Assembly (NCBI GenBank): GCA_044230205.1
Contig: JBGARN010000007.1
Span: 4,404-68,403, forward strand
Source: JAEUTH01 sp044230205
Lineage (GTDB): Bacteria > Bacteroidota > Bacteroidia > AKYH767-A > OLB10
Direction: 5' to 3'
Length of the DNA: 64,000 nucleotides
The translations under genes and the position numbers were made by a program. The notes under the pieces were generated by a model that searched no databases, was not told where the DNA came from, and saw only the letters and a list, made by a program, of their open reading frames with translations. This document shows positions 30,445 to 39,646 of the stretch, piece by piece (positions within the stretch are counted from its first letter, which is position 1; every line of letters starts with the position of its first letter).

Positions 30445-30571
30445 TAAACTTTTTTAGTGCAAGTATAGTTATACTGTGTTTTTAAAATTGTCATATGAAT
30501 TACATCTTGAATTAGTAAATAGTGTTTAAATTGGCGAATCAATTCAGCAGGTAATTTTATAAACCGGGAAA

Positions 30572-32824
30572 ATGTCTAAAACAGGAATTAAAACCAGTGA
30601 GCTCAAAAAGAATTTAAAGCTCTTTCATTTTACTATTGAAAATTTAAATGAAGCCATCTACTGGATTGATTCGGAGGCAAACATAATTCAGGTGAATGAT
30701 GCCGCCTGCGAGTTATGTGGCTATACGCATGACGAACTTTTGCACATGACTACGCTTGATTTGAATCCAAACATGGATCCTGGCAAGTGGAAGAGGCATT
30801 GGCTTAATACAAAAAATCAAAAGAAAATAGTTTTTGAATCAAAACACAAGCATAAAGACGGGCATTACTACAATGTCGAAATTGTAAATAATTTTATTGA
30901 GTTTGAAGGGAAGGAATACAGTTGCAGTATTGTTCGTGATATCACTAAGAAAAAGCAGGAGCAGGAAAGTATTCAGTTAATTACTGAGGGAGTAGCTGGA
31001 GTTATTGGTATGGATTTTTTTGAAACACTTACCAAGTACATCACCATTGCTTTAAATGTTCGTTTCTCTATTGTTACAGAATGTACCCGCAGTGATAAAA
31101 CACGATTACGAACCATTGCATTTGCTGAAAGTGGAAACCTGATTGAAAATTTAGAATACGATACGGATAAGTTTCCCTGCTCCAAAGCAATTGAAGGCAA
31201 TAATGTTTTTATTCCTGAAAATCTTGAAAAATTATATCCTGAAGAAAAAGGCCTTGAAGCGTACATGGCTGTTCCTGTTTTAAGTCCGACAACCGGGGAA
31301 GTACTCGGACACCTGGCTGCGTTTGATTCCCGGAAATTTTCAAAAAATGAAAACCATACCAACATACTGAAAATTTTTGCTGCGCGTGCAGGGGCAGAGA
31401 TTGAGCGCAAGGTGGCGCAGGAAAAATTAAAAATTGCAAATGCTGAATTGCAATTGTTGCTTAATGACAGCGAAGAGCGCTACCGTGATTTGTTTGAAGA
31501 AGCCCCGATTGCATATGTACACGAAGGCCTGGATACCAAATTTATCAGAGCCAATCGTGCAGCTTTAAAAATTCTTGGTGTACGTGCAGATGAAGTTAAT
31601 AAAACTTATGGGCGCACCCTGGTGCCCGATACTCCTGAAGCCCAGGAGAGATTAAAAAAAGCATTTGAATTTATTGGAAAGGGAACAGATACAAAAGGAG
31701 TTATACTGGAGTTAAGGCGTAAAGACAATGGCAAGCCTATCTGGATTCAATGGTGGTCAAACCCCGACCGAAGCGGTAAGTTTACTCGTACCATGTTTAT
31801 AGATATTACAGAAAAAGTGCTGATGGAGCAGGAGCAGGCGAGGTTGCAGGCACAGAATCAATACCTGCAGGATGAAATTAAGCTCTCTCATAATTTTGAT
31901 GAAATAATCAGTAAGAGCAAAGTTTTTCAGAAAGTATTGCGCAAAGTGGAACAGGTAGCATCAACAGACGCAACTGTTTTAATTCTTGGAGAAAGCGGAA
32001 CAGGCAAGGAATTGTTGTGTCGGGCTATTCACAGTATAAGTAAGCGAAGTGCCCGCCCATTAGTAAAAATAAATTGTGCTGCATTGCCGGCTAATTTAAT
32101 TGAGAGTGAATTATTCGGTCATGAGAAAGGAGCATTTACAGGAGCTACAGAAAGAAAGATTGGACGATTTGAGCTGGCAGATGGCGGAACTATTTTTTTG
32201 GATGAGCTGGGTGAATTACCTGTTGATTTGCAGTCAAAGCTTCTTCGTGTTTTGCAGGAAGGTGAATTTGAACGATTGGGAAATCCACAAACACATAAAG
32301 TAAATGTACGTGTAATTGCTGCTACCAACCGCGATTTAGAAAAGGAAATTGAAAAAAATAATTTTCGTGAGGATTTGTATTACCGCTTAAATGTATTTCC
32401 AATTGTAAGCATTCCGTTGCGCGAGCGTATGGAAGATATACCTCTTTTGGTAAAGCATTTTTGTAAAAAATATGAAGCGAAAATCGGTAAGAAGATTACT
32501 AACATCCCTAAAAAAGTCATTGATGAATTGATGAATTATGATTACCCCGGTAACATCCGCGAGTTGGAAAACATTGTTGAACGTGCTTTAATAATCAGCA
32601 GTGGAAATACTCTTGAACTGGGTGACTGGCTCCCGAAAAAAGCAGCCAATACAAAAACCAAAACCGTTGATTTAAATACAGTAGAAAAAAATCATATAAT
32701 AGATGTATTAAACAGAACCAACTGGAAAGTGAGTGGTGAACGTGGCGCTGCAAAAATACTTGGACTGAAGCCAACAACACTGGAAGCAAGAATGAAGAAG
32801 CTTGGCATAGCAAGGGAAAAGTAA
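30572..32824 (+). CDS. PAS-GAF-PAS sigma-54-dependent activator
   Basis: A 750-aa cytoplasmic enhancer-binding protein. Domain order is PAS (about 15-125), GAF (about 145-285), a second PAS (about 300-415), AAA+ sigma-54 interaction domain (about 440-670) and Fis-type HTH (about 705-748). The Walker A is GESGTGKE from G473, the sigma-54 contact loop GAFTGA is at 520-525, and Walker B is TIFLDELGEL. The HTH reads ERGAAKILGLKPTTLEARM. The activator is therefore competent to open RpoN promoters, with small-molecule or redox control through PAS/GAF. It has no receiver domain, so it is not a classical response regulator. No RpoN-type promoter was recognised nearby. Confidence 0.94.
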   Translation: MSKTGIKTSELKKNLKLFHFTIENLNEAIYWIDSEANIIQVNDAACELCGYTHDELLHMTTLDLNPNMDPGKWKRHWLNTKNQKKIVFESKHKHKDGHYYNVEIVNNFIEFEGKEYSCSIVRDITKKKQEQESIQLITEGVAGVIGMDFFETLTKYITIALNVRFSIVTECTRSDKTRLRTIAFAESGNLIENLEYDTDKFPCSKAIEGNNVFIPENLEKLYPEEKGLEAYMAVPVLSPTTGEVLGHLAAFDSRKFSKNENHTNILKIFAARAGAEIERKVAQEKLKIANAELQLLLNDSEERYRDLFEEAPIAYVHEGLDTKFIRANRAALKILGVRADEVNKTYGRTLVPDTPEAQERLKKAFEFIGKGTDTKGVILELRRKDNGKPIWIQWWSNPDRSGKFTRTMFIDITEKVLMEQEQARLQAQNQYLQDEIKLSHNFDEIISKSKVFQKVLRKVEQVASTDATVLILGESGTGKELLCRAIHSISKRSARPLVKINCAALPANLIESELFGHEKGAFTGATERKIGRFELADGGTIFLDELGELPVDLQSKLLRVLQEGEFERLGNPQTHKVNVRVIAATNRDLEKEIEKNNFREDLYYRLNVFPIVSIPLRERMEDIPLLVKHFCKKYEAKIGKKITNIPKKVIDELMNYDYPGNIRELENIVERALIISSGNTLELGDWLPKKAANTKTKTVDLNTVEKNHIIDVLNRTNWKVSGERGAAKILGLKPTTLEARMKKLGIAREK

Positions 32825-32956
32825 AAGCATATATAAGAGCATAATTCGTTTAAATGTTCATGGGTAGATCAAAGTCTTTTGCTGTTTTAAAATTTGAAGG
32901 AGAATAATTCGTCTTAGCTTACTCATTAAATAATTAATAATTTAAAACACACAATT

Positions 32957-33451
32957 ATGCAAACTCAACAACTGTTTATTAAGATGGCCTTAGATGCCTG
33001 GAACAAAGAGAATTCTAAAGTGGATAAGATATTCGATACATTCACGGAAGAGCAGGTAAAGTCAGAAGTGGCTCCCGGCAGAAACAGTGGCCTTTACCTC
33101 CTTGGTCATTTGGTTGCTGTAAATGATGCCATGATTCCATTGCTAGGGTTTGGTGAAATGCTTTTCCCGAATCTTCAAAACATTTTTATTTCCAATGAAG
33201 ATAAATCAGGCGTGGAAAAACCTTCAATGGCAGATTTGAAAAAATGCTGGCATGATATAAATGCCAAACTGAATAAGCACTTTAGCGAAATGCAACCTGG
33301 CGATTGGTTCACACGACACAATTCAGTTTCACCTGAAGATTTTTTAAAGGAACCACATCGTAATAAATTAAACATCATCATTAGTCGTACTATTCATCAA
33401 AGTTACCATTTAGGTCAGCTGGTATTTTTGAATGCAACAGTTGCTGCCTAA
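32957..33451 (+). CDS. DinB-family protein
   Basis: A 164-aa four-helix-bundle protein of the DinB/YfiT superfamily. The metal-binding His triad fits H51 (LLGHLVAVND), H147 and H151 (HQSYHLGQL). Relatives are metal-dependent thiol transferases or of unknown role, often stress-inducible. It lies alone after the sigma-54 activator and before a terminator. The fold assignment is good; the reaction is unknown. Confidence 0.85.
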   Translation: MQTQQLFIKMALDAWNKENSKVDKIFDTFTEEQVKSEVAPGRNSGLYLLGHLVAVNDAMIPLLGFGEMLFPNLQNIFISNEDKSGVEKPSMADLKKCWHDINAKLNKHFSEMQPGDWFTRHNSVSPEDFLKEPHRNKLNIIISRTIHQSYHLGQLVFLNATVAA

Positions 33452-33513
33452 GTAAAGTAACAGGAAAGGGATTTGAGAAAATTCCCAATTATTTTTTCCC
33501 AACATATTGTGAA

Positions 33514-33541
33514 ACTCCCAAAATATTGGGGGTTTTTTTTA
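33514..33541 (+). terminator. Rho-independent terminator
   Basis: The stem ACTCCCAA (33514-33521) pairs with TTGGGGGT (33526-33533) around an AATA loop, with one G-U pair, and is followed by a run of T. It ends the DinB transcript. Confidence 0.77.
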
Positions 33542-33680
33542 TGGCAATTTTTGGAAAAAAAATTTATTTATCAGTCTGAAACGCCAGTGTTATTAATGGT
33601 TTTGGAAAAATTAAGATGGTAGAGAAATTTCTTTGGCACGACTGTGGACTATTGGCAATCATCAAATCAGTAATCACACA

Positions 33681-34010
33681 ATGACGACACAGAAAATAAA
33701 CGGGACGCGCAAAAATGAATTCAGGCAGCTCGTTTTGGAAAAATCAAAAGTAGCAGTTGTAAAATTCACTGCCGATTGGAGCGGAAGTTGCCAGATAGCA
33801 AAACCGATATTTTCAGAATTGAGCAAACGCTATAATGACAGGATAAATTTTTTTACAGTAGATATAGAGAAAAGTAAAAACACAGTTGAAGAATTTAACG
33901 TACGTGAATTGCCACACTTTTTATTTTTCAAAAACGGAGAGCTGATTGACCAGGTAGTGGGAAGCGCACCTAAAAGTTTACTGGAAAGCAAATTGCAAAA
34001 TCTTCTTTAG
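33681..34010 (+). CDS. Thioredoxin-fold protein lacking the first active-site Cys
   Basis: A 109-aa thioredoxin-fold protein started at the ATG at 33681; an upstream in-frame ATG at 33633 would add 16 residues that do not fit the family. The active site reads WSGSC instead of WCGPC, so only the second cysteine (C37) remains. The cis-proline region ELPHFLFF and the closing VVGSAPKSLLESKL are intact and close to those of the trxA product at 22250. It cannot do ordinary dithiol exchange; a chaperone, binding or monothiol role is more likely. It sits 44 bp upstream of a Crp/Fnr regulator and is probably co-transcribed with it. Confidence 0.88.
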   Translation: MTTQKINGTRKNEFRQLVLEKSKVAVVKFTADWSGSCQIAKPIFSELSKRYNDRINFFTVDIEKSKNTVEEFNVRELPHFLFFKNGELIDQVVGSAPKSLLESKLQNLL

Positions 34011-34054
34011 AATAATTCCAATAACAAACTTTAACATACAAAACACTCAATAAA

Positions 34055-34738
34055 ATGAACACTGAAATCAAACAACATTATTTAAGCAGTCATGCATTAT
34101 CAACCAACTTAAGCCAGGATCAATTGAGAGAACTTTGCGCCAGTGCAAATTTCAAAGTAGCTGATAAAGGCGAAAATGTTTATTTCGACAGTGAGTCAGA
34201 TAACAGGATATACCTGGTGCTGAAGGGCGTAATCAAAATTTCGGAGATGAATGATAATGGTAATGAAATGATAAAGGAGATAATACGTGAAGGAGATTTT
34301 TTCGGAGATATTGCTTTCGGCAAAAGGGATAGTGATGTAGAATATGCCATTGCACTGATGGATGATACGGTAATTTGCTCATTCAACCGCATCGAGTTTG
34401 AATCAATCCTGAATCGCCATGCAATACTTGCATTGAACTTTGCAAAAAAAGTCGGGGGGAAATTACGCAAGCTGGAAACGCGTCACTCCAACCTGGTTTT
34501 TAATGATGTAAAAACACGCCTTATTAATTTCTTTAAAGAATGGGCAACATCTGAGGGCAGACGTTCGGGTAATAAGATCATTCTGGCCAACTATCTTACA
34601 CATAATGATATTGCAGGATTAATTTCAACATCACGCCAGAGTGTAACCATATTGTTGAATGAGCTGAAAGACTCCGGAATGTTCAGTTACAGCAGAAAGG
34701 AAATTGAAATAAACAATGATGCATTCTCAGTAAATTAA
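34055..34738 (+). CDS. Crp/Fnr-family transcriptional regulator
   Basis: A 227-aa regulator. The cyclic-nucleotide-binding beta-roll (about 20-130) includes GDFFGDIAFG, and the C-terminal winged HTH (about 150-220) includes LTHNDIAGLISTSRQSVT. The four-cysteine iron-sulfur motif of FNR is absent: only two scattered Cys are seen. The canonical cAMP-contacting Arg-Ser pair is not evident either, so the effector is unknown. It probably forms an operon with the thioredoxin-like gene upstream. A long tandem repeat array begins 11 bp after its stop. Confidence 0.92.
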   Translation: MNTEIKQHYLSSHALSTNLSQDQLRELCASANFKVADKGENVYFDSESDNRIYLVLKGVIKISEMNDNGNEMIKEIIREGDFFGDIAFGKRDSDVEYAIALMDDTVICSFNRIEFESILNRHAILALNFAKKVGGKLRKLETRHSNLVFNDVKTRLINFFKEWATSEGRRSGNKIILANYLTHNDIAGLISTSRQSVTILLNELKDSGMFSYSRKEIEINNDAFSVN

Positions 34739-34749
34739 GTAAGCTCCAA

Positions 34750-35145
34750 AACCCCGTAAGGTTTTAAATTTTGAAAAGTATGATTCTCTGATCCCGTAAG
34801 ATTTAGAATCATCGAATTGAAAGACATTAAAGTACAATTAACTAACCCCGTAAGGTTTTGAATTTTGAAAAAGTGATTCACTAATCCCGTAAGATTTTGA
34901 ATTGTTGAATTAAAAGCATGAACGTATAATTCACTAACCCCGTAAGGTTTTGAATTTTGAAAAGAGTGATTCTCTGATCCCGTAAGATTTAGAATCATAG
35001 CATTAAAAAGCATGAAGGCACAATTCACTAACCCCGTAAGGTTTTGAATTTTGAAAAGAGTGATTCTCTGATCCCATAAGATTTTGAATCATCGAATTGA
35101 AAAGCATGAAGGTATAATTCACTAACCCCGTAAGGTTTTGAATTA
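34750..35145. repeat. Tandem repeat array, 92-94 bp unit, about 4.2 copies
   Basis: Units begin AACCCCGTAAGGTTTT at 34750, 34844, 34936, 35030 and 35124 (partial), with a period of 92 or 94 bp. Each unit contains a second, related half-site, CCCGTAAGATTT, about 40 bp in, giving nine CCC(G/A)TAAG cores in all. Sequence between cores is also conserved, so this is a tandem duplication, not a CRISPR. AACC and GGTT form a short dyad around each core. The array is non-coding and follows the Crp/Fnr gene. Its function is unknown. Confidence 0.92.
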
Positions 35146-35262
35146 GAAATCAGGAGTTTGCGTTAATAATAGCCTTCAATAATTATGAAATGGCTTATGT
35201 TAAATTATAGTGATTTGAACGTTAGATAAAAATAGAATTAGGGGATTTTCGGGTTCAGGGTT

Positions 35263-35286
35263 AAAAAGCCTTGGGCCTTTTTTTAT
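35263..35286 (+). terminator. Weak terminator-like hairpin
   Basis: AAAAAGCC, then TTG, then GGCC with a T7 run. The stem is imperfect, needing a one-base bulge. It may end transcripts reading through the tandem repeat array. Confidence 0.35.
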
Positions 35287-35406
35287 TTTAAGATGGGCTG
35301 ATGATTTTATTTTCTAATTCATTTTTCTTCAGTTCAAAAGTAAACTCACCGACAAATATTTTTCTGCTTAGTATCTTATTTTGGATTTATTTAAATTGAA
35401 TAAATC

Positions 35407-38085
35407 ATGACACCGGAGCATAATCGTTTAACAGCAACAAAAAGTAAGTCATTAAATTGGAAAAAATGGGGACCTTATTTAACGGAGCGTCAGTGGGGAA
35501 CGGTACGTGAAGATTACTCACCAACAGGCAGCGCATGGGAGCATGTATCGCATGATATGGCACGCAGCAAGGCTTATCGCTGGGGTGAAGAAGGCATTGG
35601 CGGCATCAGTGATGACAAACAATTGCTTTGCTTTTCACTTGCATTATGGAATCATCGCGACCCGATTTTAAAGGAGCGCATTTATGGATTGACTGGTAAT
35701 GAAGGTAATCATGCTGAGGATGTGAAAGAGTACTATTACTATCTGGATTCAACGCCAACACACTCTTACATGAAAATGCTGTACAAATATCCGCAGCATG
35801 AATTTCCATATTCAAAATTGATTGATGAAAATCGAAATAGAGGAAAACAGGAAGATGAGTATGAATTGATAGACACAGGAATTTTTAATGACGATAAATA
35901 TTTTGATGTCTTTATTGAATATGCAAAAAATGATACCGAAGATTTATTAATAAGGCTTACCGTTCATAACCGTGGTAATGAAGATGCTATGCTCAATGTT
36001 CTTCCAACATTGTGGTTTCGCAATACATGGAGTTGGGGTTATGATAAATACAAACCTGTGTTATCATCCTCCAAAGCCGGTGAAATAAAAATTCAGCATC
36101 GTGAGTTGGGGGACTTCACATTATATTGCGACAGGAGAGCTGATTTACTTTTTTGTGATAATGAAACTAATGTACACCGCCTATACAATGCTCAAAATCC
36201 AACAGAATTCTGCAAAGATGGAATCAACGATTACATCATTCAAAAAAAAGGAAATGCAATTAATGAAGATAAGATAGGAACAAGGGCTGCTGCCAATTAT
36301 TTACTCAATGTGAAAGCACAAGGTTCAGAAACAATTGAGCTGCGCCTGGTGAAAGATAAAGTAGCATCTCCATTCAAAAATTTTAATGCGCTTTTTGAAA
36401 CAAGAAAAAAAGAAGCTGATAAATTCTACAACGAAATACAAAAAGGTATTACTGATGCTGATGCGCGATTGGTGCAACGCCAGGCTTTTGCAGGTATGCT
36501 GTGGAGCAAGCAGTTTTTCTATTTAGATATTCCGCAATGGCTGAAAGGCGATCCGGCTCATCCTAAACCTCCCACACAAAGAAGGAAAGGACGTAATCAT
36601 GAATGGATTCACCTGAACAATGCAGATATTATTTCCATGCCCGATAAATGGGAATATCCCTGGTATGCGGCATGGGATCTGGCTTTTCATTGTGTAACAT
36701 TTGCAATGATTGATGCGGACTTTGCCAAGGCGCAATTAGTGTTGCTTACCCGCGAATGGTACATGCATCCCAACGGACAATTACCGGCTTACGAATGGGC
36801 ATTTGGTGATGTGAATCCTCCCGTTCATGCATGGGCAACATTACGCGTTTACCAGATGGAAAAAGAGGAAACAGGAAAAGGGGACATAGAATTTTTGGAG
36901 CATGTTTTTCATAAGTTACTTCTCAATTTTAACTGGTGGGTGAACCGAAAAGATAAAGACGGGTTGAATATTTTCCAGGGGGGCTTTCTTGGCTTAGATA
37001 ACATCGGTGTGTTTGACCGCAGCAATGATTTGCCAACGGGCGGTTATATTGAACAGGCAGATGGTACAAGCTGGATGGCAATGTATTCGCTCAACCTGAT
37101 GCGTATCTCCCTGGAGTTAGCACGAACAAATAACGTTTATGAAAACATGGCTACAAAGTTTTTCGAGCATTTCCTTTTGATTGCCGGAGCTATGACTAAT
37201 CTTGGTGATGAGGGGATTGATTTATGGGATAATGAAGACCAGTTCTTTTATGATGTGCTGCGTACTCCTGATAATAAGCGAACCAAATTAAAAGTAAGAA
37301 GTATTGTTGGTTTAATTCCATTGTTTGCTGTTGAAGTATTGGATGAGGAATTATTAAAAGCAGTTCCCGATTTTATGAATCGCTTAAACTGGTACCTGCA
37401 ATACAAGCCAGAATTAACGCAATTGGTTTCGCGATGGAAGGATAAAGGAATGAACGAATCGCAATTGATGGCATTGCTTCGCGGGCATCGTATGAAAAGT
37501 TTGCTGAGCAAAATGCTGGATGAAACAGAATTTCTTTCAGACTATGGAATTCGTGCATTATCAAAAGTGCATAAAGATCATCCTTACGTCTTCCATGCAA
37601 ACGGGAAAGAATTTAAAGTAACCTACACTCCTGGCGAAAGTGATTCAGGCCTGTTTGGCGGTAACAGCAACTGGCGCGGACCAATATGGATGCCGATAAA
37701 TTATCTGTTGATTGAGTCACTTACAAAATTTCACAGTTACTATGGTGATGATTTTAAAGTGGAATATCCTGCGCGTTCCGGCAAAATGCTTTCACTTAAA
37801 GAAGTTGCCATTGAAGTTTCAAATCGCCTTACAACTATTTTCATGAATGATGAAAATGGAAAACGTGCGGTGTTTAATTATAATGAGAAAATTCAAACGG
37901 ATCCCCATTTTAAAGATTACATTTTGTTTCATGAATATTTTCATGGTGACAACGGTCGCGGTGTTGGAGCTTCACACCAAACTGGCTGGACGGGATTAAT
38001 TGCTAATCTGATTGCACTTATTGCAAAAGTAGAAAGCACCGGAATATCGAATCAGAAAATGATTAAGGAGATGGTGATGAATTAA
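35407..38085 (+). CDS. GH63/MGH1-like glucosidase
   Basis: An 892-aa cytoplasmic protein (no signal peptide) of the GH63-like (alpha/alpha)6-barrel family. The N-terminal beta-sandwich region starts with WGPYLTERQWGTVREDYS and WEHVSHDMARSKAYRWGE. The barrel carries YAAWDLAFH with candidate general acid D424, the EWAFGDVNPPVHAW stretch, and a C-terminal FHGDNGRGVGASHQTGW. Bacterial relatives hydrolyse glucosides or mannosyl/glucosyl-glycerate; the eukaryotic relative is N-glycan glucosidase I. It heads a group with glucose dehydrogenase and a debranching enzyme, which suggests that released glucose is oxidised in the cell. The substrate is unproven. Confidence 0.86.
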   Translation: MTPEHNRLTATKSKSLNWKKWGPYLTERQWGTVREDYSPTGSAWEHVSHDMARSKAYRWGEEGIGGISDDKQLLCFSLALWNHRDPILKERIYGLTGNEGNHAEDVKEYYYYLDSTPTHSYMKMLYKYPQHEFPYSKLIDENRNRGKQEDEYELIDTGIFNDDKYFDVFIEYAKNDTEDLLIRLTVHNRGNEDAMLNVLPTLWFRNTWSWGYDKYKPVLSSSKAGEIKIQHRELGDFTLYCDRRADLLFCDNETNVHRLYNAQNPTEFCKDGINDYIIQKKGNAINEDKIGTRAAANYLLNVKAQGSETIELRLVKDKVASPFKNFNALFETRKKEADKFYNEIQKGITDADARLVQRQAFAGMLWSKQFFYLDIPQWLKGDPAHPKPPTQRRKGRNHEWIHLNNADIISMPDKWEYPWYAAWDLAFHCVTFAMIDADFAKAQLVLLTREWYMHPNGQLPAYEWAFGDVNPPVHAWATLRVYQMEKEETGKGDIEFLEHVFHKLLLNFNWWVNRKDKDGLNIFQGGFLGLDNIGVFDRSNDLPTGGYIEQADGTSWMAMYSLNLMRISLELARTNNVYENMATKFFEHFLLIAGAMTNLGDEGIDLWDNEDQFFYDVLRTPDNKRTKLKVRSIVGLIPLFAVEVLDEELLKAVPDFMNRLNWYLQYKPELTQLVSRWKDKGMNESQLMALLRGHRMKSLLSKMLDETEFLSDYGIRALSKVHKDHPYVFHANGKEFKVTYTPGESDSGLFGGNSNWRGPIWMPINYLLIESLTKFHSYYGDDFKVEYPARSGKMLSLKEVAIEVSNRLTTIFMNDENGKRAVFNYNEKIQTDPHFKDYILFHEYFHGDNGRGVGASHQTGWTGLIANLIALIAKVESTGISNQKMIKEMVMN

Positions 38086-38127
38086 TTTAAAAAGATTTCG
38101 CAAAAAGTAGTTGCACTGGTGTGGTTA

Positions 38128-38156
38128 CGCCCTTTAGGGACGAGGTGTGGGAAGCC
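38128..38156. repeat. Diverged copy of the CCCTTTAGGG/GTGTGGGAA repeat
   Basis: The palindrome CCCTTTAGGG (38130-38139) is followed by an AGGTGTGGGAAG tail. It matches the core of the two better-preserved copies at 43583-43625 and 45187-45229. It lies in the 244-bp gap upstream of the glucose dehydrogenase gene; nothing else is recognisable there. Confidence 0.65.
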
Positions 38157-38329
38157 GTCAAGACTAAGCGCTGTACCCTTTCCCTGAAGAGCACAAACGC
38201 ACTTAAATATCCAACTGGAATTAATTTTTCAATTAAACGCAGATTGTCATTCGGGCAACAAAACAAAAATCATTCGAACATTTCATTTGCAGTAATTAAA
38301 TAAACATCAATAATCAGAACACAAAAAAA

Positions 38330-39514
38330 ATGAATACTGAAATTTTAGAAAAGGAAAAATTAACCGTTGCAACTAAGTTGAACGGAAACTCAAATACAGA
38401 GGTAATGAAAGCTGTTGCCGTTTATCCCGGCAAGAAAAACTCAGTGCATTTACGTCATGACGTTGCAAAACCAAAAGTAACTGACATTCCAAATGGCAGA
38501 GGTGTGCTGGTAAAAATTTTAAACATCGGTGTGGATGGCACTGATAAAGAAATTGTGAATTGTGAGTACGGTGCACCACCTCCCGGCTCTGATTATTTAA
38601 TCTGTGGTCATGAAACTTTGGGAGTTGTGGTTGAAACGGGAAACAATGTGCATGAATTTAAAAAAGGGGATTACGTGGTGACAACAGTGCGCAGGCCAGG
38701 TATGTCTATCTATGATAAAATAGGCAATTACGATATGACCACTGATGATAATTACTACGAGCATGGTATTAATCTGCTTCACGGATTTTTAACGGAGTAT
38801 TATGTTGAAGATCCTGAGTATATCATTAAGGTTCCTATTGGATTAAAAAACATTGCTGTGCTTACGGAGCCCATTTCAATTGTTGAAAAAGGAATTGAAC
38901 AGGCATTTGAATTGCAGCGCAGGCTACGTGTCTGGAAACCGAAAAAAGCTGCAGTGCTTGGTGCAGGACCAATAGGTTTGCTGGCAACAATGGTGTTGCG
39001 ATTAAAAGGAATTGAAACCACCACAATTGCGCGCACTCCGGCACCTTATCTTAATTCAAACATTGTTGAAGAAATGGGTGCAAAATATTTCAGCACTGAA
39101 AATAAATCGCTGATGGAAATCACAAAAGAAGATGGTCCTTATGATTTGATTTTTGAAGCAACCGGCTTTTCTCCTTTTGTTTTTGAAGGCATGAATATTC
39201 TTGGGAAAAATGGGGTGTTGATTTTGTCAAGTGTTACAGGTGGCGGACGGAATGTTTCCATTCCTTCAGATAAGATAAATCTTGGTTTCGTGCTTGGAAA
39301 CAAAGTAGTGGTGGGAACTGTAAATGCCAGTCGTGAATATTTTGAAATGGGCATAAAAGACTTTGCACATGCTGAAGTGATGTGGCCGGGGTTATTAAAT
39401 AAATTCTTAACGCATAAAGTAGTGGGTTTAGAAAGTTACGAAGAGATGTATAAAATTTTATTTGAGGGTAATGATTTGATTAAGGTTTATATGGAAATTG
39501 CTACCGAAAATTAA
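38330..39514 (+). CDS. Zinc-dependent glucose 1-dehydrogenase
   Basis: A 394-aa medium-chain dehydrogenase of the archaeal-type glucose 1-dehydrogenase family, oxidising glucose to gluconolactone with NAD(P). The catalytic zinc site fits D72 (GVDGTDKEI), H94 and E95 (CGHETLG). The family hallmark VVTTVRRPG follows. The nucleotide-binding fold begins GAGPIGLLATMVLRLKG. About 25 N-terminal residues precede the usual start MKAVAVYPG, so the ATG at codon 26 is an alternative. It lies between the GH63-like and debranching genes, in the same orientation. It matches the family well; cofactor choice is not determined. Confidence 0.9.
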   Translation: MNTEILEKEKLTVATKLNGNSNTEVMKAVAVYPGKKNSVHLRHDVAKPKVTDIPNGRGVLVKILNIGVDGTDKEIVNCEYGAPPPGSDYLICGHETLGVVVETGNNVHEFKKGDYVVTTVRRPGMSIYDKIGNYDMTTDDNYYEHGINLLHGFLTEYYVEDPEYIIKVPIGLKNIAVLTEPISIVEKGIEQAFELQRRLRVWKPKKAAVLGAGPIGLLATMVLRLKGIETTTIARTPAPYLNSNIVEEMGAKYFSTENKSLMEITKEDGPYDLIFEATGFSPFVFEGMNILGKNGVLILSSVTGGGRNVSIPSDKINLGFVLGNKVVVGTVNASREYFEMGIKDFAHAEVMWPGLLNKFLTHKVVGLESYEEMYKILFEGNDLIKVYMEIATEN

Positions 39515-39556
39515 TTGACAATAACTGTTTATACATCCTCATTGAGTAATACTTTT

Positions 39557-39628
39557 GGGTCACACTGAGCGGAGTCGAAGTGAATGCGTTTGCCATTCGA
39601 ATGGTTCGACTTCGCTCACCATGACCCT
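39557..39628. repeat. Inverted repeat of the GAGCGGAGTCGAAGTG type
   Basis: The left arm, GGGTCACACTGAGCGGAGTC and onward, pairs with a right arm that ends CACCATGACCC and contains TTCGACTTCGCTCA. The two arms differ at only a few positions over about 28 bp. This is a common dispersed hairpin in Bacteroidota genomes. It sits 18 bp before the debranching-enzyme start. A decayed second copy is at 57921-57989. Confidence 0.85.
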
Positions 39629-39646
39629 TTCTAAAATTAAGTAAAA

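Noticed and set aside
30973..31410. 145-aa minus-strand open frame
   Set aside because: It is antisense to the GAF region of the sigma-54 activator, whose coding frame is clear.
34055..34738. Oxygen-sensing FNR with a 4Fe-4S cluster
   Set aside because: The four-cysteine ligand set is missing; only two unrelated Cys residues are present.
34735..35028. 97-aa minus-strand open frame with repeated NLTGSENH-type peptide
   Set aside because: It is only the translation of the 92-94 bp tandem repeat; there is no start context or independent support.
34750..35145. CRISPR array
   Set aside because: The sequence between the repeated cores is itself conserved, the unit is too long, and no cas genes are present.
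38121..38303. 60-aa plus-strand open frame
   Set aside because: It starts inside a dispersed repeat and has no recognisable features.
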